This document shows positions 8,143-18,800 of a stretch of DNA of 64,000 nucleotides, piece by piece. The DNA comes from Neisseriaceae bacterium TC5R-5 (GTDB lineage Bacteria; Pseudomonadota; Gammaproteobacteria; Burkholderiales; Chromobacteriaceae): NCBI GenBank assembly GCA_020830965.2, contig JACCFC020000008.1, forward strand, positions 68,749 through 132,748, given 5' to 3'. The notes under the pieces are model-generated. The model saw only the letters and a list, made by a program, of their open reading frames with translations, did not search any database and was not told the DNA's origin. Position 1 is the stretch's first letter; every line of letters starts with the position of its first letter. A program made the position numbers and the translations under genes.

Positions 8143-9927
8143 GTGATTCCACAGGATTTTGTTGATCAGCTATTGTCGCGCGTTGATATAGTCGACGTGA
8201 TTGATCGTTATGTTCCCTTAAAAAAAGGAGGACAGAACTACTTAGCCTGCTGCCCCTTTCATAAGGAGAAATCACCCTCATTTACAGTGAGTCAGTCCAA
8301 GCAGTTTTATCATTGTTTTGGATGTGGAGCTCATGGTACTGCTATTGGTTTTATCATAGAGTATCAGGGGGTTGGCTTTGTTGATGCGATAAAATTGTTG
8401 GCTGAAGCGGTTGGGATGCAGTTGCCTGAGCATCAGTTTGGTGTTGCTGAGCAAACCAATCGTGAAATTAAGGAGCGCAAGCTTTCACTCGAACAGATAT
8501 TGCTTGCTGCTGCTGCATATTACAAAAGCCAATTGAAATTAAGCCCTGATGCTATTCATTACTTTAAGCAGCGAGGCCTGAATGGGGAGATCGCTGCTCG
8601 CTTTGGCTTAGGTTATGCGCCGGATGAGTGGCAGAATTTAGCTGCTATTATTCCTGATTATCAAGATGATAGGCTGCTTGATGCCGGTTTGGTGATTGTC
8701 AAGGAGGGTACAGGGCAGCGCTATGACCGCTTTCGAGGCCGGGCGATGTTTCCTATTCGCAACCAGCGCGGTGCCGTTATTGGTTTCGGGGGACGGGTAC
8801 TTGGCCAAGGTGAGCCGAAGTATTTGAACTCACCTGAAACACCATTGTTTGAAAAAAGCCGTGAGCTATATGGCTTGTACGAAGCGCGTCAAGTTATTCG
8901 TGAGAAAAACCGAGTGCTCGTGGTTGAGGGGTATATGGATGTGGTGGCATTGGCTCAGTTTGGTATCGCCTATGCTGTTGCCACCTTGGGTACTGCAACA
9001 ACTGGTGAGCATATTAAAAAGCTGATACGGCATGCCGATCAGGTTTATTTCTGTTTTGATGGTGATAAGGCTGGTCAGAAAGCCGCTTGGCGCGCCTTAG
9101 AAAATAGCTTGTCACATTTGGCTGATGGCAAGACGCTAAATTTTTTGTTTTTACCGCAAGAGCATGATCCGGATAGCTATATTCGCGAGTTTGGTAGTGC
9201 TGCTTTTGAAAAATGCTTGGAAGAGGATAGCTTGCCTCTTTCAGTTTACTTTACTCGAGAGTTGTGCCGAGAAGTAGACCTGAGTACGCCAGAAGGGAAG
9301 GCTGATCTGATTCGTCGGGCGGCTCCCCTTTTAGCGCAGATTGTGGCTCCGGCTTTAGGCTTTATCATTAAAAAGAGACTGGCAGAATTGGCTGGTGTGG
9401 ATATCGACGAATTCGATATGTTGATGATGGGGCAAAAAAAACCGGGGAACAAGGGTAGGCGAGAATATCGTTTGCCTGATTTGTCATATCGCCAAGTTAA
9501 CACTTCTATTGTCAGACGTCTGATTAAATGGTTGCTGATGAATCCGCAGTGGGCTAGCGATGTGCGCTTGCCGGATAGCTTACCGCTATCCGATGAGTTA
9601 GCCTGTTTTGCTATGTTGGCCGAGAGTGTGCAGGGGCACAACCAGCCGCCGAATACGGCACAATTGATGGAGAGCCTGCGTGGCACTCCTTACGAAGCGC
9701 TGGCGGATAGTGTGCTGCAACAGGCCATGCAAGACCCAGATGAGTTTGCTGATCCGAGTGAAGAAGATAGACAGCAGTTTCAGGATGGCAATGCCAAACT
9801 TTCGAAGTTGCTGCATTTAACTCAGGTTGAAAGACTTAAACAAAAAGATCGGAGCGAAGGGCTGGCTCCGGAAGAGATTAGGTTACTTGGGGAACTGCTA
9901 AAGGAATTGTCCTTCCCTGCCACTTAA
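8143..9927 (+). CDS. dnaG: DNA primase
   Basis: A 594-residue replicative primase starting at a GTG (8143), which aligns with the family start IPQDFVDQLLSRVDIVDV. The N-terminal zinc-binding domain shows CCPFHKEKSPSF then HCFGCG. The TOPRIM catalytic core shows VEGYMDVVAL and CFDGDKAG. The C-terminal ~150 residues form the DnaB helicase-binding domain. It synthesises RNA primers at the replication fork. The gene lies 46 bp after yqeY and 73 bp before rpoD. Confidence 0.96.
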   Translation: MIPQDFVDQLLSRVDIVDVIDRYVPLKKGGQNYLACCPFHKEKSPSFTVSQSKQFYHCFGCGAHGTAIGFIIEYQGVGFVDAIKLLAEAVGMQLPEHQFGVAEQTNREIKERKLSLEQILLAAAAYYKSQLKLSPDAIHYFKQRGLNGEIAARFGLGYAPDEWQNLAAIIPDYQDDRLLDAGLVIVKEGTGQRYDRFRGRAMFPIRNQRGAVIGFGGRVLGQGEPKYLNSPETPLFEKSRELYGLYEARQVIREKNRVLVVEGYMDVVALAQFGIAYAVATLGTATTGEHIKKLIRHADQVYFCFDGDKAGQKAAWRALENSLSHLADGKTLNFLFLPQEHDPDSYIREFGSAAFEKCLEEDSLPLSVYFTRELCREVDLSTPEGKADLIRRAAPLLAQIVAPALGFIIKKRLAELAGVDIDEFDMLMMGQKKPGNKGRREYRLPDLSYRQVNTSIVRRLIKWLLMNPQWASDVRLPDSLPLSDELACFAMLAESVQGHNQPPNTAQLMESLRGTPYEALADSVLQQAMQDPDEFADPSEEDRQQFQDGNAKLSKLLHLTQVERLKQKDRSEGLAPEEIRLLGELLKELSFPAT

Positions 9928-10000
9928 GGTGGCTTAGGCAGATATCACGTGGTTGTATTTAATCAACTGTTTTTTCGGCTTATTTCAAGCAGGAAGCGAA

Positions 10001-11926
10001 ATGGCGACCTCTCCCGACAATCAAGAAGACGTACAAAATAATGAACAGGATATAGTAATCAGTTTAGATGATCAGCGTAAGCGCTTACGTCAACTGATTG
10101 CCCTGGGCAAAGAGCGTGGATATTTAACCTACGCAGAAATTAATGACCATCTACCGGAAGATGTGTCCGATGCTGAGCAGATAGAAAACATTGTTACGAT
10201 GATTTCTGGCTTAGGCATTCAGGTCTCTGATGAGGCTCCCGATGCCGATGCTTTGCTGATGTCGGATGCCACTCCGCCTGTTGCTGATGAGGATGCAGTA
10301 GAGGAGGCCGAGGCTGCACTGTCTTCGGTCGATTCTGAGTTTGGCCGTACGACCGATCCTGTGCGCATGTATATGCGTGAAATGGGTTCGGTCGAGTTGC
10401 TGACTCGGGAAGGCGAGATTGAAATTGCCAAGCGGATCGAGGATGGGCTCAAGTACATGATTCAGGCTATCTCAGTTTGTCCAGGGACAATTGCTGAGGT
10501 TTTAGAGTTGCTTGAGCGAGTCAGTCGTGATGAGTTGCGTATTGATGAGGTGTTGGACGGCTTCATCGATTTAAGTGAGCCTGCTGAGCCAGAAGCGCCC
10601 TTTGTCGAGCCGGAGATCGATGAGTTACTCGACGAAGACGACGAAGATGACGTAGAAGAAGAGGAAGTTGATGCAGAGGCTGAGTCAGCGGCTAACTTGG
10701 AGGAGCTCAAGCAAAAAGCATTAGAGCATTTTGCTGGCGTGCGCATGCTGTTCGACAAAATGTGCAAAGTGCTACATGGTAAGGGTGCGCAAAGTAAAGA
10801 GTATTTGGCTTTGCAGGATGCCATCACTACTGAGTTTATGCTGGTGCGGTTTGCTACTCGTCAGGTGGAAAGTCTTTGTGATTCCTTACGTTCCCGCGTG
10901 AATGAAGTGCGCACGCATGAGCGTAGTATTCAGGATATCTGTGTTAGCCGTGTTCGTATGGATCGTGCCTATTTTATCAAAGTGTTCCCTGGCAACGAGA
11001 CCAATCTAGAATGGGTCGAGGATGAAATCCATGCCGGGCAGCCTTGGAGTGAAGCGCTAACCCGCTTTAAATATGCCATCATTGAAAAGCAGAGCAAGCT
11101 GTTTGAATTGCAGAACAATGCGATGCTACCGATCAAGGCGCTGAAAGAAATTAATCGTCAGATGTCTTCCGGCGAATCCAAAGCGCGGCGGGCCAAGAAG
11201 GAAATGATTGAGGCTAACCTGCGCCTGGTTATCTCCATCGCCAAGAAATATACCAATCGTGGTTTGCAGTTCTTGGACTTGATTCAGGAAGGCAATATTG
11301 GTTTGATGAAGGCGGTGGATAAGTTTGAGTATCGTCGAGGCTATAAGTTTTCAACTTATGCTACTTGGTGGATACGGCAGGCAATTACCCGTTCTATTGC
11401 AGATCAGGCACGCACTATCCGCATCCCGGTGCACATGATCGAAACCATCAATAAGATGAATCGTATCAGTCGCCAAATTTTGCAAGAAACAGGGCATGAA
11501 CCTGATCCGGCGGAATTGGCGGAAAAAATGGAGATGCCGGAAGACAAGATCCGTAAAATCATGAAGATTTCCAAAGAGCCTATCTCTATGGAAACGCCTA
11601 TTGGTGACGATGATGACTCCCACTTGGGGGACTTCATTGAGGATCAGAATAATCTGGCCCCTTCTGAAGCGGCAATGTATTCCAGCTTGAAAGATGCTAC
11701 CAAAGAAGTGCTGGATACGCTCACGCCAAGAGAGGCCAAGGTATTGCGTATGCGTTTTGGTATTGATATGAACACAGACCATACCTTGGAGGAAGTGGGT
11801 AAGCAGTTTGATGTGACGCGTGAGCGCATTCGGCAGATTGAGGCGAAGGCATTACGTAAGTTGCGACATCCCACGCGTTCTGAGCGTCTGCGTAGTTTCT
11901 TGGATAACGAGCCTAGTACTCCTTAG
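10001..11926 (+). CDS. rpoD: RNA polymerase primary sigma factor (sigma-70)
   Basis: A 641-residue housekeeping sigma factor. Region 1.1 is at the N-terminus; an acidic non-conserved insert (about 195-225, runs of D/E) follows region 1.2. Region 2 contains [18 protein letters not shown] and the -10-recognition segment [17 protein letters not shown]. Region 4.2 ends with the helix-turn-helix [20 protein letters not shown] chose the ATG at 10001 because AGGAAG lies just upstream and [10 protein letters not shown] suits the family; an upstream TTG at 9953 is possible but unlikely. Confidence 0.96.
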   Translation: MATSPDNQEDVQNNEQDIVISLDDQRKRLRQLIALGKERGYLTYAEINDHLPEDVSDAEQIENIVTMISGLGIQVSDEAPDADALLMSDATPPVADEDAVEEAEAALSSVDSEFGRTTDPVRMYMREMGSVELLTREGEIEIAKRIEDGLKYMIQAISVCPGTIAEVLELLERVSRDELRIDEVLDGFIDLSEPAEPEAPFVEPEIDELLDEDDEDDVEEEEVDAEAESAANLEELKQKALEHFAGVRMLFDKMCKVLHGKGAQSKEYLALQDAITTEFMLVRFATRQVESLCDSLRSRVNEVRTHERSIQDICVSRVRMDRAYFIKVFPGNETNLEWVEDEIHAGQPWSEALTRFKYAIIEKQSKLFELQNNAMLPIKALKEINRQMSSGESKARRAKKEMIEANLRLVISIAKKYTNRGLQFLDLIQEGNIGLMKAVDKFEYRRGYKFSTYATWWIRQAITRSIADQARTIRIPVHMIETINKMNRISRQILQETGHEPDPAELAEKMEMPEDKIRKIMKISKEPISMETPIGDDDDSHLGDFIEDQNNLAPSEAAMYSSLKDATKEVLDTLTPREAKVLRMRFGIDMNTDHTLEEVGKQFDVTRERIRQIEAKALRKLRHPTRSERLRSFLDNEPSTP

Positions 11927-11944
11927 GTCGTTTAATGCCTTATT

Positions 11945-11987
11945 CCCAGGCAGCTTGTAAAAGTGCTTGGGGTTTCGTTTTTTTTTT
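11945..11987 (+). terminator. rpoD terminator overlapping a tRNA promoter
   Basis: CCCAGGCA (11945-11952) pairs with TGCTTGGG (11964-11971), with one G-U pair. A run of ten T (11978-11987) follows after GTTTCG. It lies 19 bp after the rpoD stop. Its 3' arm and T-run double as the -35 and spacer of the tRNA-Ile promoter. Confidence 0.8.
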
Positions 11988-11995
11988 GCTATGAT
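11967..11995 (+). promoter_or_regulatory. Promoter of tRNA-Ile(CAU)
   Basis: TTGGGG (11967-11972), a 17-bp spacer that is mostly T, and TATGAT (11990-11995) lie 11 bp before the mature tRNA 5' end. This is good sigma-70 geometry. Confidence 0.6.
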
Positions 11996-12006
11996 TGCCG
12001 ACTTTC

Positions 12007-12289
12007 GGGCCTCTAGCTCATGCTTGGTTAGAGCAGCGGACTCATAAAAATTGTGCCTTATGTTTGGAAACTGCATAAGGGATGGTGTCAAATTCGGTGA
12101 AACCTAAGCACAGAGATGTGTATGGCAATGCCGAGCCAAGCTTCAGTGGAACAATACTGTTGAAGGTGTAGAGACTAGACGGCACCCACCTAAGGCAATA
12201 GCTAAGGTGAAGGCATAGTCCAGGGAGTGATGAAAGTCACACAAACCAGAATCCGTTGGTGCCGAGTTCGACTCTCGGGGGGCCCACCA
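12007..12289 (+). tRNA. tRNA-Ile(CAU), interrupted by a group I intron
   Basis: Exons 12007-12045 and 12250-12289 join to a 79-nt cloverleaf with encoded CCA. The acceptor stem is GGGCCTC/GGGGCCC with one G-U pair, the D stem GCTC/GAGC, the anticodon arm GCGGA-CTCATAA-TCCGT and the T arm CCGAG-TTCGACT-CTCGG. The CAU anticodon in this context fits the minor isoleucine tRNA (AUA decoding after lysidine modification by TilS) rather than methionine tRNA. It follows rpoD, the same position as in other betaproteobacteria. A clear terminator follows at 12301. Confidence 0.93.
12046..12249 (+). ncRNA. Self-splicing group I intron in the tRNA-Ile anticodon loop
   Basis: A 204-nt intron without ORF. 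It starts after U12045 and ends in the conserved terminal G (12249). P1: exon CAU (12043-12045) pairs with GUG (12053-12055), giving the U-G splice-site wobble. P2: CCTTATG/CATAAGG with a GAAA loop. P3: GGTG (12084-12087) with CACC (12183-12186). P7: GACTA (12173-12177) with TAGTC (12216-12220). P8: CACC/GGTG. P9: a GAAA-capped hairpin at 12226-12240. From memory it is very close to the Azoarcus tRNA-Ile intron (subgroup IC3), including the AGACTAGACGGCACCCACC core. Confidence 0.93.
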
Positions 12290-12300
12290 AGTTTATAAAA

Positions 12301-12327
12301 AGCCAACCTTATTTAAGGTTGGCTTTT
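12301..12327 (+). terminator. Terminator after tRNA-Ile
   Basis: AGCCAACCTT (12301-12310) and AAGGTTGGCT (12315-12324) form a perfect 10-bp stem, followed by TTT then GTTTG. An A-run lies upstream, so it may also end the minus-strand chemoreceptor transcript. Confidence 0.85.
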
Positions 12328-12351
12328 GTTTGTCTAAGTTTTATTTATTGC

Positions 12352-13830
12352 TTAATTCTGCGTTGTATTGGGTAATTTGAAATAATCTATTCTGTTAGCT
12401 AATTCCTCGGCTTGCTCGCTCATATTTTGCGCTGTCGCAGACAATTGCTCGGTTGCGATAGCATTAGCTTGCATTGATCGGCTAATTTCACTGACATTTT
12501 GATTAATCTGTTCTACTTGCAATGCTTGCTGAGTCGATGACTTGTTAATTTCTTGAATAAAACTCGTGGTATTTTGAATAATGGGTAGCATCTGATTGAA
12601 CAGTAGGCCGGAGTCTTCTGCTACTTTGACGCTGCGCTGAGTGAGTTGTCCGATTTCCTTGGCGGCTGTCTGACTGTGTGCGGCAAGTTTGCGCACCTCA
12701 TTGGCTACAACAGCAAAACCTTTGCCATGTATACCGGCCCGTGCGGCCTCAATAGCTGCATTTAATGCCAGTAGATTGGTTTGGTAGGCAATGTCATCAA
12801 TAATCGAGATTTTTTTGGCAATGTCTCGCATGGCTACCATGGTTTCTGCTGCGGCTTGGTTGCCATTTTCTGCGTGTTGCTGGCTATTGGCTGCCATTTT
12901 CTCTGTGCTATTGGCGTACTCACGATTTTTCCAAACAAAAGTGGAAATATGTTCCAAATTAACGCTGGTGGTGTCGATATTATGGGCTTGTTCATTGGTT
13001 TGTTGGCTGATATTGGATACTGCATTGCTGATTTGACTGGCAGCATTGGCCAAATCAAATGAAAAGTAATTAATGTGCTCGATGATGTCGGCAAGCTTGC
13101 ATACTTGTTGGCGTGTTGCCTCCGCTAGATCTCCCAATTCGTCATTGCTGTGAAATTGTGGTGGTGCTGTTAAATCTCCATTCGCAATCGCCTGCACTGC
13201 TAAGCTAATCTCTCCAATTGGTATGCCCACTAAGCGGCGTACCAGTATCGATAGAATAACTAGAATCAATGCATCCAGTACAGCGACCTGTATCAAGGTG
13301 GTCAGTAGGATATTTTTCAGTTTCGCCTTAATGTCAGCATTAGAAAACTGTAGATTGGCTGTGCCTATAGCATGGGAAACACCATCGTTTAAATAGAATA
13401 ATGTGATGGTGGCTTGTAGATCGTCTTGCTTAAGCGTGTTGCTGCTTATTAGCTGGCCATCGGGGGTGCGGTGAATGCCAATTATGGGCTTGCCTTTGGT
13501 GTTAGTAACATAAATGCCGCTCGTAAATACGTTTTGCAGCTCTGACTCTAGTACTCGCTGTGCCTGCTGATTGTCAAAGTTCCAGAGCGGATTAGAAAGA
13601 TTGGTGATGAGTCGTTGCTTGATATTGGCAATTTCTTTTGATCTGGCTTGTAATAATTCTGTGTGGGTCTGCTGGTAATTAAACGCACCAGAAGTGGCTA
13701 GCAGGCTGGACACTACAACCATAAAAATCAGGTTGAGTTTCTGGCTGATGCTAGTCCGTGGCATAGGCCGCTTGTCCTTGGGTGTTTGCTGAGTCAGCTG
13801 TTTCACTGCACCGAGAAGCCAAGTAAGCAT
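12352..13830 (-). CDS. Methyl-accepting chemotaxis protein
   Basis: A 492-residue transmembrane chemoreceptor. TM1 (about 33-50) precedes a short periplasmic sensor of ~120 residues. TM2 (about 172-195) is followed by a HAMP linker and the signalling hairpin [20 protein letters not shown] with [15 protein letters not shown], which contacts CheA/CheW. The ligand is not evident. The C-terminus [10 protein letters not shown] is not a CheR-binding pentapeptide. The gene stands alone; no other che genes are in the window. The 21 residues before the PMPRTSISQ segment may reflect an over-extended start. Confidence 0.9.
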   Translation of the reverse strand: MLTWLLGAVKQLTQQTPKDKRPMPRTSISQKLNLIFMVVVSSLLATSGAFNYQQTHTELLQARSKEIANIKQRLITNLSNPLWNFDNQQAQRVLESELQNVFTSGIYVTNTKGKPIIGIHRTPDGQLISSNTLKQDDLQATITLFYLNDGVSHAIGTANLQFSNADIKAKLKNILLTTLIQVAVLDALILVILSILVRRLVGIPIGEISLAVQAIANGDLTAPPQFHSNDELGDLAEATRQQVCKLADIIEHINYFSFDLANAASQISNAVSNISQQTNEQAHNIDTTSVNLEHISTFVWKNREYANSTEKMAANSQQHAENGNQAAAETMVAMRDIAKKISIIDDIAYQTNLLALNAAIEAARAGIHGKGFAVVANEVRKLAAHSQTAAKEIGQLTQRSVKVAEDSGLLFNQMLPIIQNTTSFIQEINKSSTQQALQVEQINQNVSEISRSMQANAIATEQLSATAQNMSEQAEELANRIDYFKLPNTTQN

Positions 13831-14003
13831 CGTTCAGTGCTCAGTCCGGCCTATCATGGGTGGTGATGAGTTTTTGACCATGAATGATGTCCCCATTTGA
13901 GATGCTTGAGTCGGGGGCTCTATCATTATTCATAGCACTTACTATCACATAGAGTGAATTTATAAATCAGTAAAATTTGTTATCTATGACACAAAATGCT
14001 TTG

Positions 14004-14047
14004 GCGTAATAAGTGCTACAAACAAAGCTTTTGTTGCTGTATTACGC
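14004..14047. repeat. 44-bp imperfect palindrome
   Basis: GCGTAATA (14004-14011) and TATTACGC (14040-14047) are perfect inverted arms around a centre containing AACAAAGCTTTTGTT. It lies in the 392-bp gap between the chemoreceptor start and xseA stop. It contains no gene and matches no family I recognise. Confidence 0.5.
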
Positions 14048-14135
14048 TAGAGAGCCACTCTGTCATGTGTCTTGCTGCAGGGGTATTGCTGGGATTTGTT
14101 CGCAACCGCAGAGTAAGAGATGGGGTTCGCTATTA

Positions 14136-14210
14136 AGAGCCGCTAACAAAAGCTCAAAGAGTCCCTGAGTCGAGGCGCAACGCTGGATCAGGAGTTTTGT
14201 TAGCGGCTCT
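14136..14210 (-). repeat. Correia-like element, 75-bp deletion form (R2)
   Basis: Perfect 16-bp terminal repeats AGAGCCGCTAACAAAA (14136-14151) and TTTTGTTAGCGGCTCT (14195-14210). Read on the minus strand, it matches R1/R5 but lacks 39 bp between two GCCTC/CCTC motifs. It begins 12 bp after the xseA stop, in the same orientation relative to that gene as R3-R5 have to theirs. Confidence 0.8.
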
Positions 14211-14222
14211 AAATTGAGCAGA

Positions 14223-15578
14223 TTAAAATGGTAGCTGGCTTTGTCCACCTTGTGGATAGTCAATAAGTGCTTCGGCAACACCTGCAGCCAGTTGTAAGCG
14301 GACACGCTCATGTTGACGCAGTTGCTCAGGTGCTTTTACTACTTCACCATTCTGTTTTTGTACGATGGCATAGCCGCGAGTGAGCACGGCCTGTGGGTTA
14401 AGGGCTTCGAGAGTGGCGGCCAGTGTACTCAGGTGTTGTTGTTGGTGGTTGAGCCGTTTCGATTGTGCTTGTTGTAGCCGCAGGCGCCATTTCTCAAGAG
14501 TTTGTGCACTTTGTTGCATATTAGGGCGGTGATATTGCAGCTGCTTGCCGAGTAGTTGTAGCTTCCAGCGACGCTGTTCAAATAGCGCACGCAATTGCCG
14601 TTGTAACCGTTCTTGCTGCTTGTTCAGCAGTACCTGCTGATGCCGCAGCTTTTCGCCGGGATGGTTTAATCGGTTAGCCAGATAGTCTAATTTTTGTGTT
14701 TTATTGCCTAGTTGGCGCATTAAAGCACGTTCTAGAGTTTGTTTATGCGTGCTTAGTTGGCCCAGTAGTTGTTCCCGGCTTGGGGATGCCAGTTCTGCGG
14801 CTGCTGTGGGGGTGGCTGCCCGTACATCTGCAACGAAATCACAAATGGTGAAATCGGTTTCGTGACCGATACCACTAATGGTGGGAATCGGACACTTGGC
14901 GAGCGCCCGAGCAACTATTTCTTCATTAAATGACCATAAGTCCTCAATGCTGCCCCCGCCACGGCATAAGATAAGGACATCCACCTCCTTACGTTGCGCT
15001 GCTTGTTGAATGGCGGCAGCAATCTGCGAAGCGGCTTCACTCCCTTGGACAAGTGTTGGGTAGAGAATGATAGGGATAGTCGGCATGCGTCGTTGCAGTG
15101 TGCTCAGGACATCGCGTAAAGCTGCTGCAGCGAGTGAGGTGACGATGCCGATTGCACGCGGATAAAGAGGAAGAGGGCGCTTACGTGCTTGTTCGAACAG
15201 ACCTTCCGCTTGTAATTGAGCTTTGAGCTTTTCAAAGGCCTCATATAGCCGACCTAAACCAGCAGAACGCATCTGCTCGACATTGATTTGAAACTCCCCG
15301 CGTGCTTCATACAAAGTCACCAGTCCCTTTAGTTCCACCTGCATGCCTTCGCAAAGGCGGAAGGGCAGTGCGGCAAGCTTATGGCGAAACATCACACAGC
15401 GAATCTGTGCACCGGCATCTTTCAGTGAAAAGTAGCCATGGCCGGAACTGGCCAGGGTGAGGTTAGATAGTTCACCACCAATCCACATCGGAGGCAGATT
15501 ACTCTCCAGTAATTGACGTGCCAGTTGGTTTAGCGACGAAACGCTAATAACATCACTACCGGTTAGGTTGAAGTTCAT
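14223..15578 (-). CDS. xseA: Exodeoxyribonuclease VII large subunit
   Basis: A 451-residue protein from the ATG at 15578. The N-terminal OB fold (MWIGGELSNLTLASSGHGYFSLKD) binds single-stranded DNA. The catalytic domain shows RAIGIVTSL, ILCRGGGSIEDLWSFNEE and GIGHETDFTICDFVADVRA-type motifs, followed by a long coiled coil rich in Q and R. With XseB it degrades single-stranded DNA in repair. The frame extends upstream to 15638, but MNFNLTGSDVISVSSLN fits the family start better. xseB is not in the window. Confidence 0.93.
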   Translation of the reverse strand: MNFNLTGSDVISVSSLNQLARQLLESNLPPMWIGGELSNLTLASSGHGYFSLKDAGAQIRCVMFRHKLAALPFRLCEGMQVELKGLVTLYEARGEFQINVEQMRSAGLGRLYEAFEKLKAQLQAEGLFEQARKRPLPLYPRAIGIVTSLAAAALRDVLSTLQRRMPTIPIILYPTLVQGSEAASQIAAAIQQAAQRKEVDVLILCRGGGSIEDLWSFNEEIVARALAKCPIPTISGIGHETDFTICDFVADVRAATPTAAAELASPSREQLLGQLSTHKQTLERALMRQLGNKTQKLDYLANRLNHPGEKLRHQQVLLNKQQERLQRQLRALFEQRRWKLQLLGKQLQYHRPNMQQSAQTLEKWRLRLQQAQSKRLNHQQQHLSTLAATLEALNPQAVLTRGYAIVQKQNGEVVKAPEQLRQHERVRLQLAAGVAEALIDYPQGGQSQLPF

Positions 15579-15765
15579 TTTGTCAAGTGATCCACAGCAT
15601 TTTTCGCGCCACATAACATTGCTGAAATGGTTTGGCAAGTAGTTGGTTTAAAACCACACATTTTTATTTTTCTCAATAAAATCATGTGGTTATTGTTTTT
15701 TTGTTTTTTTGGCTATGGTGAGTAGGGCGGTGTTTGAAGAAGTTTATCGAGAGGCTGTTCAGGTT

Positions 15766-15786
15766 CTATCCACAAACTTATCCACA
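15766..15786 (+). other. Pair of DnaA-box-like sites
   Basis: CTATCCACA (15766-15774) and the perfect consensus TTATCCACA (15778-15786) lie 12 bp apart in the same orientation between xseA and mfd. Two 9-mers alone do not make an origin. They could titrate DnaA or regulate xseA. Confidence 0.4.
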
Positions 15787-15834
15787 GCCATTTCTCTTGA
15801 CAACTTCATGGCAAAAATGCTTCTTCGCTAGTGC

Positions 15835-18800
15835 CTAACTGAGTTCTTTCAGTAGCTCCTTGACCCGAACCACGCGCAAAGCCACGTTTTCCAAGGTGGA
15901 TTCCACCCGGAGTTTATCCTGACCTACCAGTTTATAATGACGTTTTGATTGGATGAGCTGAATAATTTTCATCGGATCAATGGGTGGATTTTTAACAAAA
16001 TGCAGTTGTATAGCTACTTCGCTGGCGTCCAGTTTTTGGATACCCAGTACTTTGGCCAGTAGCCGCAGGCGATGGCTATCCACCAGGGTTTTAACTGTCT
16101 GTGGTGGCAGGCCAAAGCGGTCAATTAGCTCTTCGTAAATATCATCTAGTTCGGTTTCGGTTTCGCAACTGGCCAGCCGTTTATACAGAACTAGGCGCTC
16201 ATGGACGTCGGGACAGTAGCTATCCGGCAACAGTGCTGGGCTGTGCAGGTTGATATCGGTGGTCACGCCGAGTGGGGCGTCCAGGTCAGGAGTACGGCCT
16301 TTTTTGAGATCGTTCACAGCTCGCTTGAGCATTTCGGTAAACAGCGTAAAGCCGACTTCCTGCATTTCGCCGGATTGGCCTTCACCGAGGACTTCACCTG
16401 CCCCGCGAATTTCCAGGTCATGCATCGCCAGATAAAAGCCGGAGCCTAGCTCTTCTGACATCTGGATAGCTTCCAATCGTTTAACGGCATCCTTGGTCAT
16501 ACCATCAGGCGTCAGCAAATAGGCGTAGGCCTGATGGTGACTGCGCCCAACCCGGCCGCGTAACTGGTGCAACTGCGCCAGACCGAATTTGTCTGCGCGA
16601 TGAATCAGGATGGTGTTGGCATTGGGGATATCGATGCCGGTTTCAATAATGGTGGAGCAAATGAGTACATTGAAACGCTGTTGCAGAAAGTCGCGCATCA
16701 CCTGTTCTAGTTCACGCTCCCGTAACTGACCATGAGCAACGGCAATGCGCGCTTCGGGAATCAGTTCCGTCAGTTTGTCGCGCATATTCTCGATGGTATC
16801 GACCTCGTTATGCAGGAAAAATACCTGGCCGCCGCGTTTGAGCTCACGCAATATCGCTTCACGAATAACACCATGGCTAAATGGGCTGACAAAGGTCTTT
16901 ACCGACAAGCGACGATTCGGCGCGGTGGCGATGACGGAAAAATCGCGCAGTCCTTCCAGTGCCATCGATAAGGTACGTGGAATAGGGGTGGCGGTGAGGG
17001 TCAGCACATCAACATTCGCGCGTAAGCGCTTGAGCTGCTCCTTTTGGCGTACGCCGAAGCGGTGCTCTTCATCAATAATGACCAGTCCCAGGTTTTTGAA
17101 CTGCATATCAGGTTGCACCAGCTTGTGGGTGCCGATAACGATATCGACCTTACCCTCACTGAGAGCTTGCAGCGTGATTTTGCTTTCCTTCGCACTGCGA
17201 AAGCGTGACAGCTCGGCTACCTGAATGGGCCAATCAGCAAAACGGTCGGAAAAGTTCTGAAAGTGCTGCTCGGCCAGCAAGGTAGTGGGCACCAGCACAG
17301 CCACTTGTTTGCCACCCATCACGGCGACAAAAGCCGCGCGTAGCGCCACTTCTGTTTTGCCAAAACCCACATCACCACATACCAGTCTGTCCATAGGCTG
17401 ACCCGAACACATATCTTGGATGACGGCCTCAATGGCGCTGGCCTGATCTGGCGTTTCTTCGAATGGAAAGCCGGCAGCAAAGGCTGCGTAATCATGATGA
17501 GATAGGCTAAAGCTGTGTCCCTCACGCGCAGCACGCTGTGCGTAAAGATTGAGTAGTTCGGCTGCCGTGTCGCGTGCTTTTTCAGCAGCGCGCTGCTTGG
17601 CTTTTTCCCAAGCCGGGCTACCCAGCCGATGCAAGCGTAGCTCATCGGTAGCACCGCCGGCATAACGGGAGATCAGGTGTAATTGGCTGACCGGCACATA
17701 CAAGGTAGCGCCTTCGGCATACTCCAGCTGCATCAGCTCGGTTTCACCCTCGCCTAAGTCCATGGAGATCAGGCCGATATAGCGGGCAATACCGTGTTGC
17801 TCGTGCACTACCGGGTCACCGGACTTAATCTCGGCCAAGTCCCGCAACATAGCATCCGAACTGGCACGGCTATGCTTGCGTCTAGTCTGACTTCGCGCGA
17901 CATGGCGATAGAGTTCTGATTCGGTCACCACGGCGATGGCGGGCTCACTCAGCGCAAAGCCCGAATACAGTGGCGCAACGGTGAGGGCCAAGGTTTGGTT
18001 ACCCTTGATAAAATCTGCCCAGTTATCTAATAGTGCTGGTTTGATGTTGTGATCAAGCAGCAGTTGTTGAATGGTTTCCCGTCGTCCCAGGCTTTCGGCC
18101 AGTAATAGCACGCGCTGTCCGGGCTGGGCGATAAAGTCGGCCAGGCGGTATAGGGGATTATCGCTACGCCGCTCTACTGCCAGATCCGGTAATAGCTGAT
18201 AGCCAGCTTCCAGCTCGCCGCTGCCTGCTAGCTCAATGCGGGCATAAGGCTTGAGTTTGCCCATCAACTCGTCGTTGCGCAGAAACAGCTCATTGGGTGC
18301 CAGCACGGGGCGTTCGCTATCGCCGCCCGCCATCTGATAGCGGTTTTGCACATCCTGCCAGAAGCCCTCGGCACTGGCTGCGATGTCATGATGTAGTACC
18401 AATAGTGCATCGGGGCCGAGATAATCGAATAGGGTGGCGGTTTCTGAGAAGAAAAGTGGCAAGTAATATTCGATACCGGCTGGCCAGAGGCCGGCGGACA
18501 CATCTTTGTAAATACGGCTTTTGCTCGGATCGCCCTCTATCCGTTCGCGGAACTGTTGGCGAAAAGAGGTGATGCCCGACTCGTCTGTTGGGTATTCGCG
18601 TGCAGGTAGCAGGCGAATTTCCGGCACCGGGTACAAGGTACGCTGACTGTCCGGATCGAAAGTGCGCAGGCTGTCGATTTCGTTATCAAACAAATCAATC
18701 CGGTAAGGCAAGGTTGAGCCCATCGGAAACAGATCAATCAGGCTGCCGCGAATCGAAAACTCTCCAGGTGCCATGACTTGGCTGACATGCTGGTAACCCG

